Shown here piece after piece: positions 8,465 to 15,659 of a DNA stretch of 33,955 bases. Below the pieces are notes generated by a model. That model searched no databases, had not been told where the DNA came from, and saw nothing but the letters and a program-made list of their open reading frames with translations. The stretch is from an uncultured Collinsella sp. Lineage in GTDB: Bacteria; Actinomycetota; Coriobacteriia; Coriobacteriales; Coriobacteriaceae. The first letter of the stretch is position 1. The number at the start of each line of letters is the position of its first letter. The position numbers and the translations under genes were made by a program. Location of the stretch: the NCBI GenBank assembly GCA_937937835.1, contig CALDBJ010000063.1, forward strand, positions 1 through 33,955, in the 5' to 3' direction.

Positions 8465-9013
8465 CTACTCGCACTCAGGAGCCATAGCCTGCTCCAAGAG
8501 CTCGGCATGCTCCTCCTCGAAAACCGTCCCCACAGGGAAGGCGCGACGGAAGACGAAGCGGGAAATCGGACCGGCTACCAAAAGGTTCCACGGCAGCGCC
8601 ATCACAAAATTATGCGGGATGTTGATCATCCAGATCGCGGGCACGGAATACAGGTTCGCAAGGATGCCGCCGGGCATGTGCGTCAGACCCTCACAGGCAC
8701 CGTACAGCGACATGATGATGACCATGGGAACGACCATGCAGGAGCTGACGGCGAGCGTCATGGCAAGTGGCGAGCTCTTGCCCGGCGTGACCAAGTACTT
8801 AAAGGCGAAACCCTTGGCGAGCGGGCTGGCGACGAACCAGTCGCAGCACATGGCAAAAATGTAGGCAACGGGGAAGCCGAGCCACGCAGTGGCAACGACC
8901 TCGCCGTTGATGGCCCCGTGCTGCAGGGCAACGTTGTAGATGCTCATCCAGAGCACCATGCAAAAGCACATGATAAAGGTGAACAGCAGGCTCTCTCGTT
9001 TGTTGATAGGCAT
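8465..9013 (-). CDS. DUF2798-like integral membrane protein
   Basis: A 182-residue hydrophobic protein with about four membrane segments, starting MPINKRESLLF. It has an internal two-fold pattern: each half holds a CMV-type helix (CFCMVLWMSIYN; SSCMVVPMVIIMSLYG) and a later helix ending in VASPLAKGFAFK or VAGPISRFVFRR. This repeat matches what I know of DUF2798-type proteins in Firmicutes and Coriobacteria, whose function is unknown. I start at 9013; GAGG lies 12 bp upstream, a long spacing. The open frame extends 20 codons further up without membrane-protein character. A strong U-tailed hairpin sits 45-95 bp upstream, and its own terminator lies 166 bp after the stop. Confidence 0.65.
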   Translation of the reverse strand: MPINKRESLLFTFIMCFCMVLWMSIYNVALQHGAINGEVVATAWLGFPVAYIFAMCCDWFVASPLAKGFAFKYLVTPGKSSPLAMTLAVSSCMVVPMVIIMSLYGACEGLTHMPGGILANLYSVPAIWMINIPHNFVMALPWNLLVAGPISRFVFRRAFPVGTVFEEEHAELLEQAMAPECE

Positions 9014-9055
9014 AAAGGGCAGATTCCTCTCTGTGTTGTACCGCGGCGCCACGCA

Positions 9056-9108
9056 ACAAAAACGGGCGGGCAAGATGGAGCTGTTGGGACTTCATCTCGC
9101 CCGCCCGT
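9056..9108 (-). terminator. Strong U-tailed hairpin before the DUF2798 gene
   Basis: A 10-bp stem (ACGGGCGGGC at 9062-9071 with GCCCGCCCGT at 9099-9108) is extended inward by AGATG/CATCT (9073-9077 and 9093-9097). On the minus strand it is followed by TTTTTGTT. It could end transcription coming from thrE or act as an attenuator in the DUF2798 leader. Confidence 0.7.
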
Positions 9109-9223
9109 GGTACGCGCGTCTGCGACTACTTATGTGGTGGAACCAGCCTAGCACGAAACGCATGCGCTTCGTAAGCGTTGAGTTTATGAAGATGCAGGGC
9201 ACCGATAATCCCCCGACCCCATA

Positions 9224-9290
9224 AGTTGCGGTGGAATACGGACTGTTTTGACCCTTTAAGCAGCAATTCAGTCCCTATTTCACCGCAACT
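9224..9290. repeat. 22-bp inverted repeat with 23-bp loop
   Basis: The arms at 9224-9245 and 9269-9290 both read AGTTGCGGTG outward-in and match at 20 of 22 positions, one of the two differences being a G-T wobble. No T run follows either side. It lies in the gene-free 9,109-9,326 interval downstream of thrE, where I see no credible coding sequence. It looks like a dispersed palindromic repeat unit rather than a terminator. Confidence 0.6.
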
Positions 9291-9300
9291 CATTTGGTGC

Positions 9301-9331
9301 AAAGTAACCTGTCCCCCTTGTACCAATTAGC
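9301..9331. repeat. Left copy of a 30-bp direct repeat flanking thrE
   Basis: The sequence from AAAGTAACC through TTAGC reappears at 11,001-11,030 with four C/T transitions and one single-base indel. This copy overlaps the thrE stop codon (9327-9329) and also forms a hairpin of its own with TTGGTGCAA at 9294-9302. Confidence 0.65.
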
Positions 9332-10895
9332 TGGTGTGGCGCCAGCGAGGGTCGGTGAGCGTACGCGCCACACCCAGCCCAACGGGCAGAAACGCTACGA
9401 TGAGCACTGCGCGCACAAACCAGCCGAGCATATTGACCGTGTCGAAGGTGCACATGTAATACATCGAGCGATACAGATACAAGCCCGGCACCATAATGAC
9501 AATCGAAGGCACCGTGAGGGCGATGCGCGGGTAGGTGAGCTTGACTTCAGCCAAGCTTGCGAGCAGCCCCGATACCAGCGCGCCGATAAACGCTGCTGCC
9601 TCGGGAGGCATTCCCGTGCTGAGGCCCAGGAAGGGAATCATCGTCGGCGCATCGACAAGGGTCAGACGCAGGGTATTGGACACGGCGCCGATCAACCCAG
9701 CTGCCGCGGCCATCTTTACCGGGCTGTTGAACATCACCGAGAAGCCGAATACGCCAACGAAGCTCATCAGTATGCGCAAGAGCGTAAGAGCCAACGGTGA
9801 GAGGCCGAGCGGGGCGAAGTCATCCGGCGCCAGTCCCACGCACTCGGCAACCATCCAACCTACGAGGGTCGCCATCACAATAATCGACACAGCATACGAA
9901 AGACGCTCGATTCCACTTCGCATATCGAGCTTAGCGATGTCGAGGCCTGCCGTAATGAGGGGAAAGCCGGGAATCACAAAGAGCATGGCGCCGATATAGC
10001 CTTCTTGGTGCGACATTGCCCCCGGTACGACCTGGCCAAGGCCGAGCAATGCCAGCAGATACGAAACGCAAGCGAGCGCAACACCAGTCGTCAGCGCGCT
10101 AAACTGGCCAAGACCCTGCTTGAGAATATGGGATCGGGCAAAGTTACCGACACCAGCGCCTACGAATGCGCAGGCCATCTCGATAGGGCCGCCGCCGAGC
10201 AAAAAGACGAAGGCGCCGCAAGCACAGGCTGCCGCAAGGCCCTGTTGCCAGGGAGCGTAATCGGGCTTTGAGCTCTCAACGGTCTTGAGCATCTCGTGAT
10301 ACTCATGCACCGTAAAACGGCGACCATATGTCTCGATTTCCTTTAGGAAGCTCTCCATCATCCAAATGCGATGGGTATTGACGCCCGTTGTGGGCAAACT
10401 GACGACCTCATTAAAGCAGTGACCATCTTCGATGCAAGTACACTCAAACGACAGGAGACTTAAGTCAACGTGGATGGTCACACCGAGTACGGCGGCGACA
10501 CGATTCATGGTATCGCGAACACGCCAGGCACCCGTTCCGCTCGCGAGCATAAGCATACCGGTGCGGCAGATGATGGATGATTTATCGGTGAGCGGCGCAT
10601 CGACGGCAAGTTCATCGCCTGCCGTCACGATCTGGTGCCAGTCAGTTTTCATATGGAGCGCGCCGGCACGGACACCGTGGTGCATGGGGGCTCTCGAAAG
10701 CAGCGAGTCAAGGCGCGAAGGCTGTGAGGGCTCCGCCGATTCGCCCTCGTCCTCGTCGGGCTCTTCATCGACCAGATCAAAGGAATCAAGCGGCGCTGGC
10801 TCGCGACGGTCGATCAGCTCCTCGTCCTCATCATCAAAGTAATTGAACTGATCGAGCATGTCCTCTTCGATTGAACGCTCGCTCGCGTCGTCCAT
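9327..10895 (-). CDS. thrE: Threonine/serine exporter, fused two-domain ThrE family
   Basis: A 522-residue inner-membrane protein of the ThrE family, expected to export threonine and serine. Residues about 85-245 form the soluble N-terminal ThrE part (MLMLASGTGAWRVRDTMNRVA is the typical opening), followed by about ten hydrophobic segments that cover both the DUF1212-type and the smaller DUF3815-type halves, so this is the single-chain form of a system often split in two genes. The first 65 or so residues are a strongly acidic extension rich in Asp and Glu, not part of the family core. ATG at 10895 is preceded by AAGGGAG at good spacing. Related 30-bp direct repeats flank the gene. Substrate is inferred from family only. 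Confidence 0.88.
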   Translation of the reverse strand: MDDASERSIEEDMLDQFNYFDDEDEELIDRREPAPLDSFDLVDEEPDEDEGESAEPSQPSRLDSLLSRAPMHHGVRAGALHMKTDWHQIVTAGDELAVDAPLTDKSSIICRTGMLMLASGTGAWRVRDTMNRVAAVLGVTIHVDLSLLSFECTCIEDGHCFNEVVSLPTTGVNTHRIWMMESFLKEIETYGRRFTVHEYHEMLKTVESSKPDYAPWQQGLAAACACGAFVFLLGGGPIEMACAFVGAGVGNFARSHILKQGLGQFSALTTGVALACVSYLLALLGLGQVVPGAMSHQEGYIGAMLFVIPGFPLITAGLDIAKLDMRSGIERLSYAVSIIVMATLVGWMVAECVGLAPDDFAPLGLSPLALTLLRILMSFVGVFGFSVMFNSPVKMAAAAGLIGAVSNTLRLTLVDAPTMIPFLGLSTGMPPEAAAFIGALVSGLLASLAEVKLTYPRIALTVPSIVIMVPGLYLYRSMYYMCTFDTVNMLGWFVRAVLIVAFLPVGLGVARTLTDPRWRHTS

Positions 10896-11000
10896 ATAGA
10901 CGCTCCCTTCCTACCGACTAACCCCCATCCTAGACAGCGACGGCTAAAGGAAACATAAAAGAGACGGCTGTCATGCGAGCCATGTGCGCAATGACCACCC

Positions 11001-11030
11001 AAAGCAACCCGCCCCCCTTGCACCAATAGC
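11001..11030. repeat. Right copy of the 30-bp direct repeat flanking thrE
   Basis: Matches 9,301-9,331 apart from four C/T transitions and one indel. It lies about 105 bp upstream of the thrE start, in the gene-free interval 10,896-11,328. Directly after it come GGACTGTCCCC and the small palindrome CTGCCGGCAG, which look like parts of the same repeat family. Confidence 0.65.
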
Positions 11031-11186
11031 TTGACAAGGACTGTCCCCAACTGCCGGCAGAAAAGGAACGTCCCTAAGTGCCAACCAGGGCAACACCGCA
11101 GATAGAGGACGGACAGCGAAAGCCCGCCAGAGCGAGCAAGGTGCCTTCAAGAAAAATGGCGCCGCAGGTTGAGCATAAGTCAGCGA

Positions 11187-11285
11187 GCGGGCCGCATTTG
11201 AGACAAGGTGACGTGAAACGAAAGGGCGCTGACCTTCTGGTCGCGCCCTTGAAGTTGAACGTCAGATTGTCCAAATGCGGCCCGC
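11187..11285. repeat. 99-bp near-perfect hairpin element downstream of lysS
   Basis: Nested inverted repeats fold the whole stretch: outer arms 11187-11206 and 11267-11285 (GCGGGCCGCATTTG outward-in, one indel), a middle TGACGT/ACGTCA pair, and an inner AAGGGCGC/GCGCCCTT stem (11222-11229 and 11243-11250) capped by GACC-TTCT-GGTC. A minus-strand frame across it (11,074-11,274) would encode 66 residues with two CxxC pairs (CLKC, CSTC), but it begins TTG without a ribosome binding site and I do not call it a gene. Confidence 0.65.
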
Positions 11286-11298
11286 GCAGCGTCGGGCC

Positions 11299-11325
11299 GT
11301 TACGCGGTTCGTAGAACCGCGTAAC
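11299..11325 (-). terminator. Perfect hairpin immediately after lysS
   Basis: A 12-bp perfect stem (GTTACGCGGTTC at 11299-11310 with GAACCGCGTAAC at 11314-11325, loop GTA) begins 3 bp after the lysS stop. No T run follows, so any termination probably depends on the hairpin pair formed with the element at 11187-11285. Confidence 0.5.
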
Positions 11326-11328
11326 TAG

Positions 11329-13293
11329 TTAGTACATCTTTGCGCCGGCGGGGATGGAAGCGTCGAGCTGGATCAGATTGAGGCGCTCCTCGCCCTCCTC
11401 CTCGTGGATGGCACTGATGAGCATGCCGCAGCTGGGAATGCCCATCATCTTGCGCGGAGGCAGATTGGTGATGGCGAGCAGGGTCTTACCGACCAGGTCC
11501 TCGGGCTCATAATAACCGTGAATGCCGGAGAGGATGGTGCGGTCGGTACCGGTACCGTCGTCGAGCGTAAAGTTCAGCAGCTTCTTGGACTTCTTGACGG
11601 CCTCGCATGCCTTGACCTTCACAGCGCGGAAATCGCTCTTGGAGAAGGTATCAAAGTCGACGAACTCCTCAAACAGCGGCTCAACGGCGATCTTGGAGTA
11701 ATCGAGCGTGGGCTTAAGCGACTTAACGAACGGGCTCGCGGCGTTGCCGGCCTCGGCAGCCTTGGCGGCAGCGGCACCGGACTGGAAACCCTTCTCGGGC
11801 TTCATGTGCGGGAACAGCAGCACGTCGCGGATGGAAGCCTGGTTGGTGAGCAGCATGACCACGCGGTCAATGCCGATGCCGATGCCGCCCGCAGGAGGCA
11901 TACCGTACTCGAGGGCGCGCACGTAGTCCTCGTCGTACTCCATGGCCTCGTCGTCGCCGCCAGCCTTCTCGGCCATCTGAGCGGCAAAGCGCTCGGCCTG
12001 GTCGACCGGGTCGTTGAGCTCGGAGAACGCGTTGGCGTACTCGTGACCGGCGATGACCAGCTCAAAGCGGTGCGTCAGGCGCGGGTCGTCCTCAAAACGC
12101 TTGGCAAGCGGGCTGACCTCGATGGGGTAATCGCACACGAACGTCGGGTTGACGATGGTGTCCTCGCCCAGCTCATCGTAAATCTCGGCGATGATCTTGC
12201 CAGCAGTCCACTCGGGCTTGATCTCCAGGCCCTTCTCGCGCGCGGCGGCAGCAAGCTCCTCGACCGGCGTGTCGATGGTGACCTGCTTGCCGAGCACGTC
12301 GGAGACGATGTCGGTCATGGGACGGCTGGCCCACTCACCAGAAAGGTCGATGGTCTGGCCCTGGTACTCGATGACCTCGGGGTTGCCGATGGCCTTGTTG
12401 GCAGCCTTGATGACACCTTGGGCGAGTGCCTTCATGCCCTCGAGGTCGGAGAAGGCACGGTAGGCCTCCATCGTGGTGAACTCGGGGTTGTGGGTAAGGT
12501 CCATGCCCTCGTTACGGAAGATGCGGCCGATCTCGAACACGCGCTCAAAACCACCGACGATGCAGCGCTTGAGGTGCAGCTCGGTGGCAATACGCAGGTA
12601 GCACTCCTGATCGAGCGCGTTGAAGTGGGTAATGAACGGCTTGGCAGTAGCGCCGCCTTGGATGGTCTGCAGGATGGGGGTCTCGACCTCCATGTAGCCG
12701 TCGGACTCCATAAAGCGACGGAAGGTGGAGAGAATCTGCGAACGCTTACGGAAGGTCTCGCGAACGTCGTCGTTGGCGATCAGGTCGACATAGCGCTGGC
12801 GATAGCGGGTCTCCTTGTCGGAAAGACCGTGGAACTTCTCGGGCAGCGGACGAACGGCCTTGGCAAGCAGGGTCGCGCTCTTAGGGGCAACGGAAAGCTG
12901 GCCACGCTGGGTGCGCACGACCACGCCGGTCACGCCCAGGATGTCGCCCAGGTCGAGGGCCTTAAGCGTACTCCAGGCAGCCTCGTCCATGTCGTTGATG
13001 CGGCAGAACAGCTGAATCTCGGCAGTCGCATCGCGCACGACGATGAACATGATCTTGCCCTGACCGCGCTTGGCGACCACGCGGCCGGCGATCTTCACGA
13101 CGTCCTCGGTGTCCTCGCCATCGGCAAGCTCGGCGTACTTAGCCTCGATATCGGCGACGTAGTCCTCAAGCTCAGAGTGCTCGGGATAGGGGTTCTGGCC
13201 CGCCTCGAACAGGGCGGCGCGCTTGGCCAGGCGGGTGGCGCGCTCGTCGTTGAGCGTCGATGCCTGATCTGCGGCGTTCTGGTTCTCTGCCAT
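11329..13293 (-). CDS. lysS: Lysyl-tRNA synthetase (class II) fused to a C-terminal tRNA-binding domain
   Basis: Charges tRNA-Lys with lysine in the cytosol. The first 500 or so residues are a standard class II LysRS: OB-fold anticodon domain (about 65-145), motif 2 (FEIGRIFRNEGMDLTHNPEF, 253-272) and motif 3 (GGIGIGIDRVVMLLT, 469-483). After FPHMKPEKGFQ an Ala-rich linker leads to a second domain (about 545-654) with FRAVKVKACEAVKKSKKLLNF and LPPRKMMGIPSCGMLISA, the signature of the EMAPII/MetG-C tRNA-binding OB-fold normally found on MetRS or PheRS-beta. Total 654 residues against roughly 500 for ordinary bacterial LysS. GAGGAG lies 7 bp before the ATG. It follows greA at 79 bp, with a terminator-like hairpin in the gap. 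Confidence 0.95.
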   Translation of the reverse strand: MAENQNAADQASTLNDERATRLAKRAALFEAGQNPYPEHSELEDYVADIEAKYAELADGEDTEDVVKIAGRVVAKRGQGKIMFIVVRDATAEIQLFCRINDMDEAAWSTLKALDLGDILGVTGVVVRTQRGQLSVAPKSATLLAKAVRPLPEKFHGLSDKETRYRQRYVDLIANDDVRETFRKRSQILSTFRRFMESDGYMEVETPILQTIQGGATAKPFITHFNALDQECYLRIATELHLKRCIVGGFERVFEIGRIFRNEGMDLTHNPEFTTMEAYRAFSDLEGMKALAQGVIKAANKAIGNPEVIEYQGQTIDLSGEWASRPMTDIVSDVLGKQVTIDTPVEELAAAAREKGLEIKPEWTAGKIIAEIYDELGEDTIVNPTFVCDYPIEVSPLAKRFEDDPRLTHRFELVIAGHEYANAFSELNDPVDQAERFAAQMAEKAGGDDEAMEYDEDYVRALEYGMPPAGGIGIGIDRVVMLLTNQASIRDVLLFPHMKPEKGFQSGAAAAKAAEAGNAASPFVKSLKPTLDYSKIAVEPLFEEFVDFDTFSKSDFRAVKVKACEAVKKSKKLLNFTLDDGTGTDRTILSGIHGYYEPEDLVGKTLLAITNLPPRKMMGIPSCGMLISAIHEEEGEERLNLIQLDASIPAGAKMY

Positions 13294-13310
13294 AAGTTAG
13301 CTCCTCAAAC

Positions 13311-13344
13311 TAAAACGCTCCCCAGGATTCGGTCCCAGGGAGCG
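13311..13344 (-). terminator. Terminator or attenuator between greA and lysS
   Basis: CGCTCCC (13316-13322) pairs with GGGAGCG (13338-13344), with GGA/TCC inside and a TTCGG loop. TTTTA follows on the minus strand. It ends about 17 bp before the lysS start, so it may modulate how much greA transcription reaches lysS. Confidence 0.7.
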
Positions 13345-13372
13345 AAAACATACCTTTACGCGGGACCGTGGT

Positions 13373-13843
13373 CTAGCGTGCGATCTTGGCGATGGTGTAG
13401 ACGCGAGTCTTGCCGGAAGGCGTAACGACCTCGACGGAGTCGCCCTCGCCATGACCAATGATGGCATGGCCGACCGGAGACTCGTTGGAAATCTTGTGCT
13501 CGAGCGAGTTGGTCTCGGTGGTACCAACGAGCGTGACTTCCATGACCTCGCCGTTGGGATCAATCAGCGAAACGGTGGAACCGATGGAGACGGTCAGGTC
13601 GCCCGTGGTGGCAGCAACCTGAGCGTTGGCGAGGATGGCCTGGATCTCGGCAATACGAGCGGCGTTCTGGGCCTGCTTGTCCTTAGCGGCGTCGTACTCG
13701 GAGTTCTCCGAAAGGTCGCCGAACGCGCGGGCTTCCTTGATGTCCTCGACGATCTCCTTGGCGTAATCGCCCTCACGCCAAGCGAGCTCCTCGACGAGCT
13801 TCTGGCGGCCCTCAGCGGTCAGTACGATCTGGCTTGCGTCCAT
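13373..13843 (-). CDS. greA: Transcript cleavage factor GreA
   Basis: A 156-residue protein that rescues backtracked RNA polymerase by stimulating cleavage of the nascent RNA. The N-terminal coiled coil carries the conserved tip DLSENSEYDAAKDKQ with its acidic residues, and the C-terminal FKBP-like domain shows GSTVSLID and ISNESPVGHAIIGHGEGD. ATG at 13843 (MDASQIVLT) has GGGGAG 8 bp upstream; the frame continues 10 codons further upstream but without a better signal. It is flanked by terminators after tatA and before lysS, so it probably has its own promoter in the 48-bp gap (a TTGACA is present at 13879-13884, but no convincing -10). Confidence 0.96.
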   Translation of the reverse strand: MDASQIVLTAEGRQKLVEELAWREGDYAKEIVEDIKEARAFGDLSENSEYDAAKDKQAQNAARIAEIQAILANAQVAATTGDLTVSIGSTVSLIDPNGEVMEVTLVGTTETNSLEHKISNESPVGHAIIGHGEGDSVEVVTPSGKTRVYTIAKIAR

Positions 13844-13891
13844 ACGGATATCTCCCCAACTCTGATCAAACAATCAACTGTCAACAAAACG

Positions 13892-13924
13892 AAAAAGACC
13901 GGCTAGCCTGCGGGCAAGCCGGTC
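13892..13924 (-). terminator. Intrinsic terminator of tatA
   Basis: An 8-bp stem (GACCGGCT at 13897-13904 with AGCCGGTC at 13917-13924) followed by TTTTT on the minus strand, 25 bp after the tatA stop. Confidence 0.88.
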
Positions 13925-13949
13925 AGGTGCTCACCCCAAAGGGATGGGA

Positions 13950-14225
13950 CTACTCTGCGTCCGCGTCGCTGTCCTCTGCCTGCTTCTTCTTGGCAGCAGC
14001 GAGCTTGGCCTCGAGCTCAGCGATCTCCTTGTCCTCCTCGGACTGCTCGACCACGACCTCCTCGGCCTGCTTGGTCTCGGCCTTATCGTCGCCCTCCATA
14101 CCCTCGCGGATATTCTTGACGGTAGAGCCGAGGGACTTGCCGAGCTTCGGCAGGTTCTTGGGCCCGAAGATAATCAGGACAACGACGAGAATAATGATGA
14201 GCTCAGGAGCCCTCAGTCCAAACAT
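13950..14225 (-). CDS. tatA: Sec-independent translocase subunit TatA/TatE family
   Basis: A 91-residue component of the twin-arginine translocase, which exports folded proteins across the membrane. It has the expected short N-terminal membrane helix (ELIIILVVVLIIF, residues 8-20), the hinge GPKNLPKLGKSLG (21-33), an amphipathic helix and then a charged Glu/Lys/Ala-rich coiled tail from about residue 46. The ATG at 14225 has GGAGG 5 bp upstream. The frame runs further upstream through the tRNA gene, but that is not coding. tatC is not in the window, so the other Tat subunits must be encoded elsewhere. It has its own promoter and terminator. Confidence 0.93.
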   Translation of the reverse strand: MFGLRAPELIIILVVVLIIFGPKNLPKLGKSLGSTVKNIREGMEGDDKAETKQAEEVVVEQSEEDKEIAELEAKLAAAKKKQAEDSDADAE

Positions 14226-14261
14226 GTAGACCTCCACAATACAGCGAGACAAGCTCGAATG

Positions 14262-14290
14262 AGTATACCGCGGGTATCGCGGTATCACAA
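14262..14290 (-). promoter_or_regulatory. tatA promoter with overlapping palindrome
   Basis: Minus strand TTGTGA (14285-14290), 17-bp spacer, TATACT (14262-14267), 37 bp before the tatA start. A perfect 8-bp inverted repeat (ATACCGCG at 14265-14272, CGCGGTAT at 14278-14285) fills the spacer and overlaps both boxes, so it could be an operator. Confidence 0.65.
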
Positions 14291-14298
14291 CACTAGCT

Positions 14299-14327
14299 AA
14301 AAAAAGGGACCGCAAGAAGCGGTCCCT
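14299..14327 (-). terminator. Intrinsic terminator of tRNA-Pro
   Basis: A 9-bp stem (AGGGACCGC at 14305-14313 with GCGGTCCCT at 14319-14327) followed by seven T on the minus strand, 10 bp after the tRNA end. Confidence 0.92.
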
Positions 14328-14337
14328 CCTCATGCTC

Positions 14338-14414
14338 TGGTCGGGTTGACTGGATTTGAACCAGCGACCCCTGCGTCCCGAACGCAGTGCTCTACCAAAC
14401 TGAGCCACAACCCG
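14338..14414 (-). tRNA. tRNA-Pro, anticodon CGG
   Basis: A complete 77-base cloverleaf with encoded CCA: acceptor CGGGTTG/CAACCCG, D-stem GCTC/GAGC, anticodon stem CTGCG/CGCAG with loop TTCGGGA (anticodon CGG, reading CCG), T-arm GCTGG-TTCAAAT-CCAGT (last pair G-T). A TATAGT box lies about 8 bp upstream (minus strand, 14423-14428) and a terminator directly downstream, so it is its own unit. Confidence 0.96.
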
Positions 14415-14463
14415 TTAGCTCGACTATAGTAACAAAGATTTTCGCCGCGTGCTAGAGAAATTT

Positions 14464-15360
14464 TTATTTCTTTGGCGCGTCGATTTGAACCGTGTTGGGA
14501 ATAAGCTCAGTCGCGCAGGCCCACCAGCCATTTTGCTGGGCAGCATCGGCAAGCCTTTCGACCGTGGCAGCGGTGTCGCAAATGGCAAACGAGCAGGCAC
14601 CCGATCCGCACACATCTACAGCAACGGTTCCGTCCTGTTTACGCAGCCAGTCGAGGACCGTTTGAATCTGCGGCTCCATCTGTGCGGAAATGACACCCAG
14701 GTTGTTATGGATGAGCGCATATGCCGTCTCGGCATCACCAGCACGCAAGGCAGAAGCTATCGCGCCGGGCTTGTCCGCAGGCACCGGGGCCTCGTCAAAA
14801 CGTCGATAGGCTTCAATTGTCGAAACGCTCGCCTCCCGCGGCTTAACCAGCACAACGGGCGTCGCGGGCAGCGCGGAGTATTCAGTTGCCAGCACGTCTC
14901 CCCCACCTACGTAAAACGCAGGGCTCGCGTGCAAAAAGAACGGGACGTCGGCACCAATGCCCCGCGCAATGTCATCGAGCGCGGGGTCGGTGCGATCAAT
15001 GCCCCAGAGCTCCGCCAAGGCGACAATGACCGCGGCCGCATCCGTCGAGGGGCCGCCCAAGCCGGCGCACAATGGAATGCGCTTCTCAATCGTCACGCAG
15101 ATGTTTGCCTCGCGACCATAATGCTCGGCCATAGCAACCGCAGCCCGATACGCTGTATTCTTTTGCATGGGAAAATCTGATGCTGGAACCGTCTGGACGG
15201 TCAGCGCCTGCGACGGCGTGACCGTCACGGTATCGGAAAGACCGACGGCCGCCATCAGGGAATCGACCCTGTGGTAGCCGCGGTCATCGCGCTCGGTATG
15301 AACCCCCAGGTAGAGGTTAATCTTTGCCGGCGCGGAAAGAGTCAGGGACCGATCGGTCAC
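14464..15360 (-). CDS. ispE: 4-diphosphocytidyl-2-C-methyl-D-erythritol kinase
   Basis: A 298-residue GHMP-family kinase that phosphorylates CDP-methylerythritol in the methylerythritol phosphate route to isoprenoids. The N-terminus SAPAKINLYLGV and the ATP loop PLCAGLGGPSTDAAAVI are characteristic; the loop reads GGPST where most family members have GGGSS. The C-terminal VCGSGACSFAI is the third GHMP motif. The start is GTG at 15360, with GGAG 8 bp upstream, and only 2 bp separate it from the veg stop, so the two are cotranscribed. No other isoprenoid gene is in the window. Confidence 0.93.
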   Translation of the reverse strand: MTDRSLTLSAPAKINLYLGVHTERDDRGYHRVDSLMAAVGLSDTVTVTPSQALTVQTVPASDFPMQKNTAYRAAVAMAEHYGREANICVTIEKRIPLCAGLGGPSTDAAAVIVALAELWGIDRTDPALDDIARGIGADVPFFLHASPAFYVGGGDVLATEYSALPATPVVLVKPREASVSTIEAYRRFDEAPVPADKPGAIASALRAGDAETAYALIHNNLGVISAQMEPQIQTVLDWLRKQDGTVAVDVCGSGACSFAICDTAATVERLADAAQQNGWWACATELIPNTVQIDAPKK

Positions 15361-15362
15361 CG

Positions 15363-15659
15363 TTAATGCTCCTCGAGCTGATTGCCGAGCGGGGTAAAGA
15401 TGTGCTCGCCGCTCTCGGGGTCGAACAGCTCGACCTGACCGGTGAGCACATCGATATACTGGTAGGACTGACGCGACTTGCGGCCACGACGCTCGTCGAC
15501 CTCGACAATGAAGACGGCCGGGTGGACGCTCTTGATGGTGCCCATGCGCTCGACGACGCGGGTACGGCCCATGTTGGCCTTAACCTTGACGCGATCGCCC
15601 ACCATATCGGTCAGCTTCTCGTGGATGTCGTCGACGTGATTGACTTCCATCTCTTCCAT
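15363..15659 (-). CDS. veg: Veg family protein
   Basis: A 98-residue small basic protein of the Veg (DUF1021) family. The Bacillus subtilis member is about 86 residues and has been linked to biofilm matrix gene expression. Here VNHVDDIHEKLTDMVGDRVKVKANMGR and the SH3-like core RMGTIKSVHPAVFIVEVD match the family; the C-terminal part (YIDVLTGQVELFDPESGE) is also usual. ATG at 15659 has GGAGG 8 bp upstream; an in-frame ATG three codons later is possible. It sits immediately upstream of ispE, a neighbour also seen in other Gram-positive genomes. Confidence 0.87.
   Translation of the reverse strand: MEEMEVNHVDDIHEKLTDMVGDRVKVKANMGRTRVVERMGTIKSVHPAVFIVEVDERRGRKSRQSYQYIDVLTGQVELFDPESGEHIFTPLGNQLEEH

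Noticed and set aside
9030..9060. T-box-like GTGGCGCCGCGG on the minus strand before the DUF2798 gene
   Set aside because: The U-tailed hairpin lies upstream of it instead of downstream and no Stem I or specifier features are present, so a T-box riboswitch is not supported.
11074..11274. 66-residue minus-strand frame with two CxxC pairs
   Set aside because: Starts TTG without a ribosome binding site and lies across a near-perfect palindrome, so the cysteine pattern is likely accidental.
11404..13425. 673-residue plus-strand frame opposite lysS
   Set aside because: Antisense shadow of lysS without recognisable domains.
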